Positions 47,682 through 58,991 of a stretch of 64,000 nt of DNA are shown in pieces. Position 1 is the first letter of the stretch; each line of letters opens with the position of its first letter. Below the pieces are notes generated by a model, which was not told the origin of the DNA, ran no database searches, and saw nothing but the letters and a program-made list of their open reading frames with translations. The stretch is from positions 73,026,116 through 73,090,115 of the forward strand of contig CM031616.1 in the NCBI GenBank assembly GCA_018398815.1. The letters are read 5' to 3'. The position numbers were made by a program, and so were the translations under genes. This DNA is from Conus ventricosus (Eukaryota; Mollusca; Gastropoda; Neogastropoda; Conidae).

Positions 47682-48070
47682 ATGTCGCGTGGGCCAGAAG
47701 AATCAGGAGTTACATTTAGCGCCTGTAAGTGTATAACCTTAGAATTAAAAGACCTTGCAGACGTTGCGGACTTTGAACAAAATGGTGAGATAGGCACTTT
47801 GTATGGTTTTGAGTACACTAAGATGGTGATTAAAACGCAAAGAGGTTGGCGACAGCAAAAAGTTTCCTAAACTAGAACAACTGCGCAATCTAGAGGCAAA
47901 TAATGTTGGCCATTATGAATATAAAATAGATCGAAAACCTGACCTCAAATGGCACTTAGAACCATATTTAGAATGGGAAATAAAATTTGAATTCATAAGC
48001 CCATTTACATATTTTAGCCGTCAAAAAAGTTTCAGAAAAGCATTCACTCTGGCCCTTTACATGTAAGTCT
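47682..48070 (+). pseudogene. Hypothetical protein starting MSRGPEESGVTF
   Basis: It is open for 62 residues (47682-47870) and continues in other frames (NNVGHYEYKIDRKPDLKWHL; LEWEIKFEFISPFTYF). It directly follows the preceding gene with 16 bases between stop and start, suggesting co-orientation in one transcript. No family recognised. Confidence 0.4.
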
Positions 48071-49285
48071 TATGCCGGACGACATAGTCGAAAGAAATTG
48101 AAATAACGCCGTATGGGAAAAAACAGTACATCCTCCACAGAAAAGAAACAGTTGTAAAAAAAGCTTCTACAAAATACAGTTCTTTCCAAGCAAAAATTAG
48201 GAGACACGTTCACAATGATATTTGAAATTTCTGTCTTTAAAGATGTGGAGAGGGATGGGGTTGTGGGCGTTAGTGACGACCTTATAAAGGAATTAATTAG
48301 CGGGCAAACTTAGACTTAAACCCTTTAACTTACCATCGCGTTCCAAAAGGGAGGAATTTTAAATAAAAAACCAACAACAAAAAAATGGGGACTTAAATAA
48401 AAAACAATCACAGAACAAATTGGATTAATCTAAAACCATTTAGGCCCTTAGGGTTTTATTAATGAACAAGTTTTGACGGAGAGTATGAAAAAATAAAACG
48501 GATTAATTAAATTTCTGTTATAAAACTATGGAGCGTTAAACTTTATGATAAAATCCCCTCATTGTTAAAATTTTTTTTGGGGGCAGACGGGTTTGTGGAA
48601 AAAAAAATTTTTTATCCTCAACCCCTTTACAACTTTTATCGTTAAATTTTAATCATTTTGGATTTCGTCCAACACTTAAATAAACAAAGCATATCAGTAA
48701 AGGGTTTATAGGGACAGAGATGAAATATATTTATTGACCCTACAATAAACTAAGTGAGTTTTTAGAACAGTTTTAAAATTTGTTTAAGAACGCAGACACT
48801 TTTTATTATAGATGCTGTTCGCAGAAAGAGACATATTTAAAAAAAGAGAAACACTTTGCCAAAACTGCTTTCATGGAAGACGGGGGAAAGTGTGGGTTTT
48901 ATGTCAAAAATAAACTCGGTTTTAAAAAAAAGACTTTAGAGAGCAGTTAAAGACTGTAGTTTTATTTCACATGAAAGACAAAGATGCATTTGTGAATGTT
49001 TGCGTGAAAAATGTTATTAAAATGACCAAAAAAAACATAGGATTAAAAAAAAATTAAAATCGAAAAACTTTAAAAAATTAGATAAAAAAAAACGGTAACC
49101 CACACATAGTTTGTTTTGAAAATAATCGTTTTTTTTTTGGTTATTGAAGTTTTACTTGTCAAAAACGGGAAAGGGGGCTTTAGGCCACTTTCCCCAAAAA
49201 AACTTGGGGGAGGACAAGTGAGTTAAAATTTGGAAAAATGCTGTTCTCTCAAACTTTTTCCCCCCTATATAAACACTCTAAACAT
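48071..49285. other. Badly eroded end of the Polinton-like element
   Basis: AT-rich sequence with abundant homopolymer runs and no frame longer than about 50 residues. Coding content cannot be read. Confidence 0.5.
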
Positions 49286-49336
49286 GACCAAATGCTCCCC
49301 ACAAACGTTTTCCCCCCCCAATCAACACTGCGAACA
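49286..49336. repeat. Single 51-bp unit, matching the array at 28529
   Basis: CCACAAACGTTTTCCCC and the following CAACACTGC and GAACATGACG match the left array in the same orientation, with several differences. Confidence 0.8.
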
Positions 49337-50240
49337 TGACGGCTTGTGACTTATGACCAATTTGCCAGGGACGCCTACGGTCGGGGGTGCTGTACGTATG
49401 TTTGGTCTTTTTTCTCTTCTTCATGGCGGTCGCGAGCCGAAAAACACCAAGTGACTGACGGGGGGTGGACACGAGGCGTGTCATTCGTTCACGGGGACTT
49501 TGGGGTGACCGCGAAGGCCTTCATGGACTTTTTGAGATTCACATCAAAAAATGCAGTCACCTCGTCTGTTTGTGATGATTCAGTATCAAACTGTCAGTCA
49601 CGCTCGTCTGTCCGTCCGTCTTTTACTCACACTTTCCGTCTTTACAGGGTTTATTGAACGATGCGCATTCACCTTTTTTCCAGCAAATCACGGGCCCCCC
49701 CCCCCCCCCCCCCACTTATATCCCCAGGGGGTTTTACAAGGGGGTTCGTTCCTTTGATTTTTTCCCCAAAAATTTTTTAAAGTCAGGGGCCCCTTTTCCC
49801 CCTAAAAACCCCCCCCTTTTTTTTCCCTTCCCTTAAGATTTTATAAAAAAAATAGTTTTTTCCCTTTTCCAACCCCCCCCCCCCCCCCCCTTTTGGTTGT
49901 TGTTTTGTTGTTTGTTGTTTTTTTTTAACAAATAACTTTGGTTTTTTATGAGTTTTACCAATCCCAAAAAAGTTTTCCAAAAGGCCTTAAAAACCACTGC
50001 TTATTTTTGTCCGAATTCCAAATTCCCGACAAACCCAAGTTAAAATCCCTAAAAATTTTTATTAACTTTTTGGTGGTGTTTTGTTTTTTTTCAAAAGAAA
50101 AATTCCCTATTTTTTATGAATTGCCGATCCCAATTTGTTTCCAGTTGACTTTCCTTTTCGGTTTTAAGGGGTCCCAAGTTTGCGATAACCTCGCCCACAC
50201 TGGAACTCTGGTGTTAGTTTTGGGTGCCCTCATCAATCAA
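49337..50240. other. No gene; low-accuracy, homopolymer-rich sequence
   Basis: C-runs at about 49687-49713 and 49865-49890, and many 4-8 base runs of A, T and C. No coding signal. Confidence 0.5.
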
Positions 50241-50249
50241 AACGTTTGT

Positions 50250-51120
50250 GGATTTTTTTTTTCACATTTTACAGTTTTTCGTTCGTTTTTTGTCACAACG
50301 CTTGTGAATTTTTTACTGTTTTGCCATTTACTTTTCCATTTTGTACAAAACATTTGGATTTCTTTATGGTTTTTTTATTTACCTCTATTCTGTCATAGTA
50401 CTGGATTTTTTTTTTACAGTTTCAGTTCACTCTCTATTTTGTCATAGTCATTTTTATTTTTTTTTTTCACAGTTGCAGTTTTCTCTCTATTTTGTCATAG
50501 TAATGTTGATTTTTTTTTCCCACAGTTTTTCATTTACTCTTATTTATCATAGTACATGTTGATTTTTTTTTTTTTTTTCACAGTTGAGTTTGCTCTCTAT
50601 TCTGTCATAGTAAATGTTATTTTTTTTTTTCCCCATTTTTTCAGTTTACTCTCTATTCAGCTATACCCTTTCTCCTTGGCTTTTAAAGGGTGTGTCACTA
50701 AATTTAAAAGGGAGAACACCAAGGGTACATCAAAATGTTTTTGCCTGATAGTTTGCGGGGGATTGTCTTCATTGTGACAAGCCCAGCATAACTTTCATCC
50801 CTAAAAACCCCCCCCAAGCCCCGGAGGGGTTTGGGTGCCCAGTGGCGGGGTAATCAAAAACGGTCGCACACGTAATGTTCTCATCCCCAGCTGATGCATT
50901 TGTACCATAGTGTTCAAATACTTCGGCTGTTTGGATGATCCCTGGAGTCTTTTAGCCAGGGTACGACAACAACAACAACACAACAAATCATAGTACATGT
51001 TGATTTTTTCTTTCACAGTTGTCAGTTTACTCTCTATTCAGTCATAGTACATGTTGAATTTTTTCATATTTGTTGTCACCTTACTCTCCATTTGTCACAA
51101 TGCATATTGATTTTTTTTAC
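50250..51120. repeat. ~55-bp tandem repeat (TTTCACAGTT...CTCTATTCTGTCATAG)
   Basis: The motif CTCTATTCTGTCATAGTA followed by CATGTTGATTTTTTTT and TTTCACAGTT recurs at least eight times with variable T-run length. An unrelated interval at about 50670-50985 interrupts the array. A final group lies at 50990-51125. Confidence 0.85.
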
Positions 51121-51264
51121 ACTGTTGTATTTTTATATGTATCTGATATATTTTCCATGATTTTTGTCTCTGAGGTCAAATCATATTTCCTCTTTCCTTT
51201 TTCTTCTTTCTTTCTTTTGTTTTTGTTGCGATCTTGTCAAAATGGCTCTTTGGTTGATGACGGT

Positions 51265-51270
<6 letters not shown>

Positions 51271-51327
<57 letters not shown>
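51271..51327. repeat. (CT)n microsatellite
   Basis: About 28 CT units. Confidence 0.96.
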
Positions 51328-51332
<5 letters not shown>

Positions 51333-51637
51333 GGATGGCTTTATGAATATTTATGCAATGCTTGCTGTTAGGCCTGAGCATGTAGGTCTACGTGTATGTA
51401 TTACGTATTTCAATAAATATGTCTGCGCTTTTTTTTTTTTTAAAGATTTGTTTCCTATCTTCTTGTTTCTTTCTTTCTTTTTTTCTGTATATCATTACAT
51501 TTGATGCATGATTTAGCCTAATAAGAACAATTTGGATCAATATTCTGTGCCTGAAATCATAATCATTATTTGAAACAAGGTTTCTTTTTCCTGATCTCTC
51601 TCTGTCTCTGTCTCTCTGTGAAGACGAAGGTGCAGGT

Positions 51638-51737
51638 NNNNNNNNNNNNNNNNNNNNNNNNNNNNNNNNNNNNNNNNNNNNNNNNNNNNNNNNNNNNNNN
51701 NNNNNNNNNNNNNNNNNNNNNNNNNNNNNNNNNNNNN
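51638..51737. other. Assembly gap (100 N)
   Basis: Exactly 100 N, a conventional size for a gap of unknown length. Confidence 0.99.
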
Positions 51738-53223
51738 TTGTGCTGTGTACGGCTCCGCAAGATCATCTTACCTCAAACTCTTGGACCCTATCCACCATCA
51801 AGGGCTTCGTCTCTGTCTTGGAGCGTTCCGCACCACCCCTGTGTACAGCCTGTACGCAGAGGCGGGTGAACCTTCACTGTCCAACCGCAGCTGGAAACTG
51901 TCTTTGAATTATTACATCCGACTGTTCTCAGAACCGCAGAATCCTGCCTATGACTGTGTTTTTGACCCTCCGTTCCAAGTAAGTTTGAAAATAACCCGAA
52001 ATGTATTCCGCCGTTTGGGCTTCGTATGCAGCCTCACGTGCGGAATGCAGGTATAGACCTGGGAGTAGTTTCCGATTTTTCCAAGTTTCCGGATCAACCT
52101 CCATGGACCTTTTTCACACCAGAGATTCGTTTCGATCTTGCAGCTTTCCGTAAGGAGTCTACCAGCTCTCTGGCGTACAAGGCTTTGTATGCTGAGCTCT
52201 GTTCCAAATTCCCATCCTATCAAAAAGTTTTCACTGACGGTTCCAAGTCTGGGATGGAGTGGCCTGTGCAGCCTACTGCCCTGGGGCTCCTTCTCAGATA
52301 CTGTTGGAACATATCCATTCCGATGCTTCTGTCTATTCTGCTGAACTTACTGCTCTGGTACTGGCTTTGAAGATAATCTCACATTCTTCAAAGAGGGACT
52401 TTCTGGTTCTGTCGGATTCGCTGTCAGCTTTGGAAGCCATAGCTGGCCGCAACTTCAGCATCCAGACTTTTGCATTTCTTTGAACTTTTTAGCAAGTTGA
52501 AAAGCGGACGGTTACAACATTACTCTTGCTTGGGTTCCTGGTCATGTTGGCATCGGCGGGAACGAAATGGTTGATCGTTTAGCCAAGAACGCCACAAGAG
52601 AGAAACTGTCCAACATTTTATATCCCCTGTTCAGATGTGAAACCCAAAATTAACGATTATGTGAGAGACCTCTGGCAGGAGGATTGGAACACACAGACGA
52701 GTAACAAACTCTTTCAGATCCGTCCAAACCTTAAGGACTTCCTCCCATCCACGTCGGGAGGTCGTAAAGAGGAAACGGTTCTGTGCCGGCTGCACACCGG
52801 CCATTCGTATTTTACCCATGTTTACCTTTTAAAGAGTGAAGAAGCTCCGTGGTGCATTCCATGTCATGCGCCACTCACAATGAAACATGTTCTTTTAGAG
52901 TGTTGGACTTGCACGATGTGAGACACAAACATTTTACAGCGAGTCCATGAAGATCCTGTTCAGGGATGTCCCGCCAGACGTGATCCTTGAGTTTTTGAAA
53001 GAGATTAACATTTTTCATCTGATTTAAAGATTTTACGGAAGAAAGATTTTAATGCAATTTCTGGTGCGTTTCTAGACGATGTCATTTAATGCGATGTGTG
53101 AAAGTTGGTTTTTTTTTTTTTTTTTTTTTTCTCAAATGACTGGTGAGTTGATTTTAACGTGGTGACAGCCCTGATGTGGCCCTCTGCGGTCGGCTGGGCT
53201 ATAAGCAACATTATCTTATCTTA

Positions 53224-53228
<5 letters not shown>
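51738..53228 (+). mobile_element. I/Nimb-like non-LTR retrotransposon, 3' part
   Basis: Begins at the gap inside the RT C-terminal region, passes through an RNase H domain and a C-terminal region, and ends in GGGCTATAAGCAACATTATC and a TTATC repeat, the kind of simple tail left by target-primed insertion. The RNase H after the RT and the protein style point to the I/Nimb group. Several frameshifts (near 52025, 52250 and 52490) make it inactive. Confidence 0.88.
51741..53030 (+). pseudogene. LINE ORF2 C-terminal region: RT end and RNase H (broken)
   Basis: YGSARSSYLKLLDPIHHQGL and LCLGAFRTTPVYSLYAEAGE form the RT C-terminal block. RNase H follows with FTDGSK (first Asp), SAELTALVLALKI (Glu) and FLVLSDSLSALEAI (Asp). 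It closes with WVPGHVGIGGNEMVDRLAKN, containing the usual last His/Asp. The C-terminal HTGHSYFTHVYLL and CHAPLTMKHVLLEC form a CCHC-like finger typical of these LINEs. Blocks lie in three frames. Confidence 0.9.
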
Positions 53229-53260
<32 letters not shown>

Positions 53261-53277
53261 CATCACACAGACGTATA

Positions 53278-53340
<63 letters not shown>

Positions 53341-53350
53341 TGTGTGTGTG
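53228..53350. repeat. CA microsatellite
   Basis: Two CA blocks with a short CATGCATCACACAGACG interruption, following directly on the LINE tail. Confidence 0.96.
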
Positions 53351-53570
53351 AATGAGTGATAAATAAAATTCTGTTTAGTGCTTTGTAACATAAAGAGTGT
53401 CAATTCTCCTAAGCTTTGTTGAAAGCTGTGTGTATTGAGGAGGAGATGGGTGGGTTGGAGAGGAGGAATCTGTCTGTCTTTGAGGGTGGTCAAGGGAAAG
53501 GGGGTTAGAGGTCAAGGGGGTGGGAGGTTGGGAGAGGTGGGGTGGTTTGAATTCCTTTTGACTTTGTCTA
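53351..53570. other. No gene; G-rich spacer
   Basis: Unique sequence with GGAGG/GGGTGG-rich patches, leading into the 21-bp satellite. Confidence 0.5.
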
Positions 53571-53574
53571 TGCA

Positions 53575-54490
53575 CAGTGCACTGAACTGTCAATGCAAGG
53601 CTTTGAACTGCCAATGCAAGGCAATGAACTGTCAGTGCAAGGCTTTGAACTGCCAATGCAAGGCACTGAACTGTCAGTGCAAGGCTTTGAACTGCCAATG
53701 CAAGGCACTAAACTGTCAATGCAAGGCACTGAACTGCCAATGCAAGGCACTGAACTGCCAATGCAAGGCTATAAACTGCCAATGCAAGTGAACTGAACTG
53801 CCAATGCAAGGCTTTGAACTCCAATGCAAGGCACTGAACTGTCAATGCAAGGCTTTGAATTGCCAATGCAAGGCACTGAACTGTCAATGCAAGGCACTGA
53901 ATGCCAATGCAAGGCACTGAACTGCCAATGCAAAGCACTGAACTGCCATGCAAGGCTTTGAACTGCCAATGCAAGGCAATGAACTGTCAGTGCAAGGCTT
54001 TGAACTGCCAATGCAAGGCACTGAACTGCCAATGCAAGGCTTTGAACTGTCAATGCAAGGCACTGAACTGCCAATGCACTGAACTGCCAATGCAAGGCAC
54101 TGAACTGCCAATGCAAGGCACTGAACTGTCAGTGCAAGGCTTTGAACTGCCAATGCAAGGCTTTGAACTGCCAATGCAAGGCTTTGAACTGCTAACGCAA
54201 GGCACTGAACTGCCAATGCAAAGCACTGAACTGCCAATGCAAAGCACTGAACTGCCAATGCAAGGCTTTGAACTGCCAATGCAAGGCACTGAACTGCCAG
54301 TGCAAGGCTTTGAACTGCAAATGCAAAGCACTGAACTGCCAATGCAAGGCTTTGAAGCCAATGCAAGGCTTTGAACTGTCAGTGCAAAGCACTGAACTGC
54401 CAATGCAAGGCTTTGAACTGCCAATGCAAGGCACTGAAATGCCAATGCAAGGCTTTGAACTGCCAATGCAAGGCTTTGAACTGCCAAGGC
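53575..54490. repeat. 21-bp satellite (CTGCCAATGCAAGGCWYTGAA-type), ~43 copies
   Basis: Units alternate between CAAGGCTTTGAA and CAAGGCACTGAA versions and between CTGCCAATG and CTGTCAGTG versions. Because 21 is a multiple of 3 and the unit lacks stop codons in most frames, long open frames appear on both strands (NCQCKAL and MQGTELP repeats on +; LALAVQS-type on -). A few 1-base slips change frame. I regard it as non-coding satellite. Confidence 0.94.
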
Positions 54491-57050
54491 TTTGCTACAG
54501 CAGCAATGAAAAGGGTAAAATTTCCTTCACCCGTGGCAGCAACGGGCCACATCTTTGGAATGATGAAGTCTGGAAGCTTTCCCACCCCTCTGCCAGTTCG
54601 CCCAGTCACGTGATGTTATTCCTCTGCCAACCAATGCCGAGTTCTTCTGGAATCAGGAAGCTAATCTTCCCTCAAGAGTGGGAAGGTTTGGGGGAAATGC
54701 GTGGTAGATATCCCTGAATAAACGGGTGCTAGGAAGCAGATAGGAAAGAGAAGTGGAGTTGAGAGGGGCGTGGGAAGGGGTTGGGTGGGGGTGGGGGGCT
54801 AGGGGGGGGGGGGGGTTGAGGAGGTGGGGGGACATGTTTATCTGCTTGAAACTTTAAAAGGGTCCAGGGCCGCGAGTGTTTTACAGCTTATCAGGATTCC
54901 TGTCAACATGGCTGTTTGCGTTTCATCCCCAGTTCTCAGGAACTGGTGAAAGGTTACAAAAGCTGTGTCCTGTGTGAGCCTGTCTGTCTGTCTGTCTGAA
55001 GATGATGCTGTCATAAACATCCATAGTATAACAAGAGGGCTGTGACTTTGCTTTGCAACACTGCTTGAAGGTTGGAGTAGAATGTCCGTCTGGACCCTCA
55101 AAATGCATCAAGTAAATGGCGGGCGAGTTCATGAATGTCGTATCTGTGTCCTTTGATTGTGGACTGTTTTGGAGGGGGATGTTGTGCCCTTATCAGCCGC
55201 TCCTCCATGGCCGGATGACTGAGAGCTTGGTTGGTTCTTTAGAAGAAGATGAAGACTGCCTTCTGCAGCTTGGTGTGCTGTTTGCCTGTAGGCCAAGTGT
55301 TTGGTTCGTGGGTATCTGCCTGTCCACCTAGGGCGCACATCTAGGGGACAAAACTCCTCCCTTGGTACTGATTTTTGTCTGACCCTGAAACTGGCAAACC
55401 TGTTTGGGTTGGACCTGCTCTGGGATCTTCAGACCACACATGCTGCATACACTCCCTGCAGTCATGTGAAGGTGATACAGAGACCTCAGCAACAAGGCGG
55501 CCAGTGTGGCTGGCTGGCTGTTAAAGCAATCAGCTGGTAAGAAAGAAGTAGGTGGTAAAGTATGTTGAAAGAAATGTGTATGGCTGTACTGTGCCCTCCA
55601 GTTATCAGCTTCATTCTGTGCTGTCCTGCACGCCAGCCACAGAGAGGAGGAAGCCCTAGTCTGGCACCATTCCTCTCCTCTACCCCTCCTCCCCCACTCC
55701 CTTATTCAGGGCATTACAGCATAGTGGTTGGAACTGGATTTTACAGGTTGGAAGGATTTGAACAAATCTTGGAGAAATCTTAATGACGTTTAGTGATCGG
55801 AACTCTCAGAAAATAATGAGTACAGGTTTCTTCTTGCTATGACTATGTAGTTATTTTTTAATTTATGTGTTCAAAAGTTGATTGCAAACATTGCTTATGA
55901 ATCATTGGCAAACGCTTAGCAACTGTGCAAGTAAGAGAAAAAAACAACAAACTGTTGGCAGGACCTTTCACAATGGACTGTGCAGTCACTGCAGTCAATC
56001 AATACAAGTGCAACATAAAACACTGTGGAATCAGGATGTCAGTAAAGCACGCATGATACAGACAGAAACATTGAGATTTCTTTATTATCATCCATGCAAA
56101 TCCATCCTGGAAGCTGTGTATGAAATATATAACCTACAAAATCTTGTGTCTTTATTTTGGACTATTGGTTTATAATAAAAAAACAACAATCTGTTCCATA
56201 TGAACTTGGGCACACTATCACTTGCTTTATTATTGCCTGTTAAAAGCAGGGAAGCTAGTAGGCCACAACAGAATGAGTAAAAGGTGCGATGAAATCAACT
56301 ACAGTATCTGTTTTGAGAAATGCTGGCTTGGTGAGTGTTTCCATATTTCACATTGAAAACAACAAAATTCTGCGGAACTTTAAAACCATCAGTTCTGTAG
56401 AAGATGTTCTGTTGAGTCTGCAGCATCATTGCTTAATTAACAATCTGAGTATTGTGTGTGATGGAGTCATAGCACTCAGCACAGTGGTAGCAGTAATTTT
56501 GTGAATTGTTCAAATTTGAAACCGTTTCAGGGCTTTCGATACTATGTACACTTTTGTCATTTTTCTTTTTATTCCCCACACAACCTTCTTAGTTTTGTTT
56601 CTTGCTTCTTCACCTGTTGGTGACTGGCATTATGGTTTGAATCGCAGGATTTCTGTACTCTCATGTTTGTATCATATTTATTGTTTTACTGTTTTGTATT
56701 GACTTTTTCTGGTAAGGTCTTTTGAGGTCACGACATTGCTGATAAGCAAGTTTGCTGACAACTAGACCTCAGTCACTGCTGCTGTTAGTGATTTGGAGTA
56801 AATTTGTAAGGATGTGAGAGAGACACACAGAGAGTGTATATATGAATGTGTATGAGTGTGCGTGCATGTGTGCGTGCATGTATGTGTGTATGTCTGTGTG
56901 TGTGTTTAACAATCAATATTGGGCGGTTCAGGAACTGAGACCTCATGTCTTCCATGGAGAAGGAAGACCTGACACAACTGTCAAATTATGAAGCAATCAA
57001 CTGGTAAATGGGGAAGTTTTAGCTGTAGTCCTATTAATCTTTTTGCAGTC
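54491..57050. other. No gene recognised; unique sequence
   Basis: Single-copy-looking sequence with a G-run near 54802 and short open frames (for example 55116-55331, 55882-56175 and 56289-56504), none with a recognisable domain. Introns or UTR of an unseen gene cannot be excluded. Confidence 0.5.
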
Positions 57051-57139
57051 ACAGACTCACATTCATGTAGTTGCATGCACATGCGCATTCACGCATATGC
57101 GCACAGGCAGGACCATGCACACTCACACATTTTATCTCT

Positions 57140-57176
57140 CTGTCTCTGAAACACACACATAAACACTCGTACACAA

Positions 57177-57229
<53 letters not shown>

Positions 57230-57233
57230 CTCG

Positions 57234-57304
<71 letters not shown>

Positions 57305-57351
57305 GCGCTTGCGCGCGCATGCACACGCACGCACGCACGCACACACACACG

Positions 57352-57427
<76 letters not shown>

Positions 57428-57666
57428 ACGGCAGCAGTAAACATAGACCAATGCCACAGACATGATGCCAGGCAGGAGACAAAAACTGCAATAGAATTCC
57501 CATCATCTTTTTTCTTTCTTTCTCTCTTTCTCTTTTTTCTCCCCAACTTCAACAGCCAGATGTCTATGTACAGCACACAGCCACCCCCCCCCCACCCCCC
57601 TTCCCACAGTGCAGGCAGCAGGATCACTGCCCTTGCACCCTTGTGGTTCAGTGGTTGGATCTGTGG

Positions 57667-57715
<49 letters not shown>
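57140..57715. repeat. CA microsatellites with CGCGCG interruptions, and a ~45-base poly-G run
   Basis: CA with embedded GCTCGCGCGC stretches spans about 57175-57426. A G-run lies at about 57668-57712. Very long His/Thr- or Cys/Val-rich frames here are artefacts of the repeat. Confidence 0.96.
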
Positions 57716-57872
57716 GGTGTAGCCCAGCCAACCACACAGGGCGTGGTCAACGCTGCGTCAGCCACCAGGCCTGCAGTGAATCAAAGCACTGTGACATAAT
57801 ACAGCAGAGCTGTTGTCAAGGGACATCCGTTTATAGCATGTGATCTATTCACAAGCAGGATGAGTGAAACGA

Positions 57873-58505
57873 GACCTGGCTGGGGGACCTGGTCGTTCCA
57901 CTTAGTTTATTATCACTGAATTGACATGAACAGTGAACGGAACTATGAGAAACTGAGTTTATTTTGTCCGACCTGGCTGGGGGACCTGGACGTTCCACTT
58001 AGTTTATTATCACTAAATTGACTTGAACAATGAACAGAACTATGAGAAACTGAGTTTATTTTGTCCGACCTGGCTGGGGGACCTGGACGTTCCACTTAGT
58101 TTATTATCACTAAATTGACATGAACAATGAACAGAACTATGAGAAACTGAGTTTATTGTCTCCGACCTTGCTGGGGGACCTGGACGTTCCACTTAGTTTA
58201 TTATCACTAAATTGACATGAACAATGAACAGAACTATGAGAAACTGAGTTTATTGTCTCCGACCTTGCTGGGGGACCTGGACGTTCCACTTAGTTTATTA
58301 TCACTAAATTGACATGAACAATGAACAGAACTATGAAAAACTGAGTTTATTGTCTCCGACCTTGCTGGGGGATCACCAGATTGAAATAAACAGTGAACAG
58401 AACTATGAGAAACTGAGTTTATTATCTCCAACCTTGCTGGGGGATCACAAGATTGAAATGAATGGTGAACAGAACTATGAGAAACTGAGTTTATTTTCTC
58501 CAGAT
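57873..58505. repeat. 97-bp satellite x5 followed by 72-bp shortened units x2
   Basis: GACCTGGCTGGGGGACCTGG starts units at 57873, 57970, 58067, 58164 and 58261 (97-bp spacing). At 58358 and 58430 the unit recurs without a ~25-bp segment (GACCTGGACGTTCC to TTATTATC), giving 72-bp spacing. All share AACAGAACTATGAGAAACTG. Confidence 0.95.
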
Positions 58506-58812
58506 TAAAACAGTTAGTGAGCAGAATTGTGAGAAATAAAACAAGTGGTTAACTAAAAGAGGAAGAAGAAATAAAACAAGTGGTTAACTAAAAGAGGAAG
58601 AAGAAATAAAACAAGTGGTTAACTAAAAGAGGAAGAAGAAATAAAACAGTTAGTGAGCAGAATTGTGAGAAATAAAACAAGTGGTTAACTAAAAGAGGAA
58701 GAAGAAATAAAACAAGTGGTTAACTAAAAGAGGAAGAAGAAATAAAACAAGTGGTTAACTAAAAGAGGAAGAAGAAATAAAACAAGTGGTTAACTAAAAG
58801 AGGAAGAAGAAA
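58506..58812. repeat. 35-bp satellite, 7 copies with one interruption
   Basis: ATAAAACAAGTGGTTAACTA plus AAAGAGGAAGAAGAA. Starts at 58536, 58571, 58606, 58672, 58707, 58742 and 58777. Between the third and fourth complete units, a repeat of the preceding 31-bp AAAACAGTTAGTGAGCAGAA segment is inserted. Confidence 0.95.
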
Positions 58813-58817
58813 AGAGA

Positions 58818-58991
58818 CATGATACTGCCGCAGAAAAGACATCACCTGATTATCTGTGCCACATATGTTTATACACATGATACTGCCGCAGAAAAGACAT
58901 CACCTGATTATCTGTGCCACATATGTTTATACACATGATACTGCCGCAGAAAAGACATCACCTGATTATCTGTGCCACATATGTTTATACA
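58818..58991. repeat. 58-bp satellite, 3 identical-looking copies
   Basis: CATGATACTGCCGCAGAAAA begins copies at 58818, 58876 and 58934, each ending GTTTATACA. It follows the 35-bp array directly. Confidence 0.95.

Larger units (their letters stand above)
29462..49250. mobile_element. Polinton/Maverick-like DNA transposon (degraded)
   Basis: A protein-primed-type family-B DNA polymerase (- strand, 39.25-42.24 kb) and a retroviral-type integrase (+ strand, 37.4-38.75 kb) occur side by side with clusters of small genes on both strands. That combination defines Polintons. Removing the ~4.67-kb duplication leaves about 15.1 kb, within the usual 15-20 kb. Probable capsid-associated and membrane proteins lie at 45.5-47.7 kb. 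All long genes are frameshifted. I could not find terminal inverted repeats, an ATPase or a maturation protease by eye, so the edges are estimates. Element status is strongly supported; activity cannot be judged because sequence errors are frequent. Confidence 0.82.

Noticed and set aside
29100..49700. Terminal inverted repeats of the Polinton-like element
   Set aside because: I looked for the reverse complement of the 29.1-29.45 kb sequence near 48-50 kb and did not see it; the right end is too garbled to conclude.
53901..54374. Repeat protein encoded by the 21-bp units
   Set aside because: Several frames on both strands are open equally, slips change frame, and there is no start context or flanking exon signal.
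57071..57799. Very long open frames (over 230 residues) on both strands
   Set aside because: They translate CA/GT microsatellites and a poly-G run; no non-repetitive domain.
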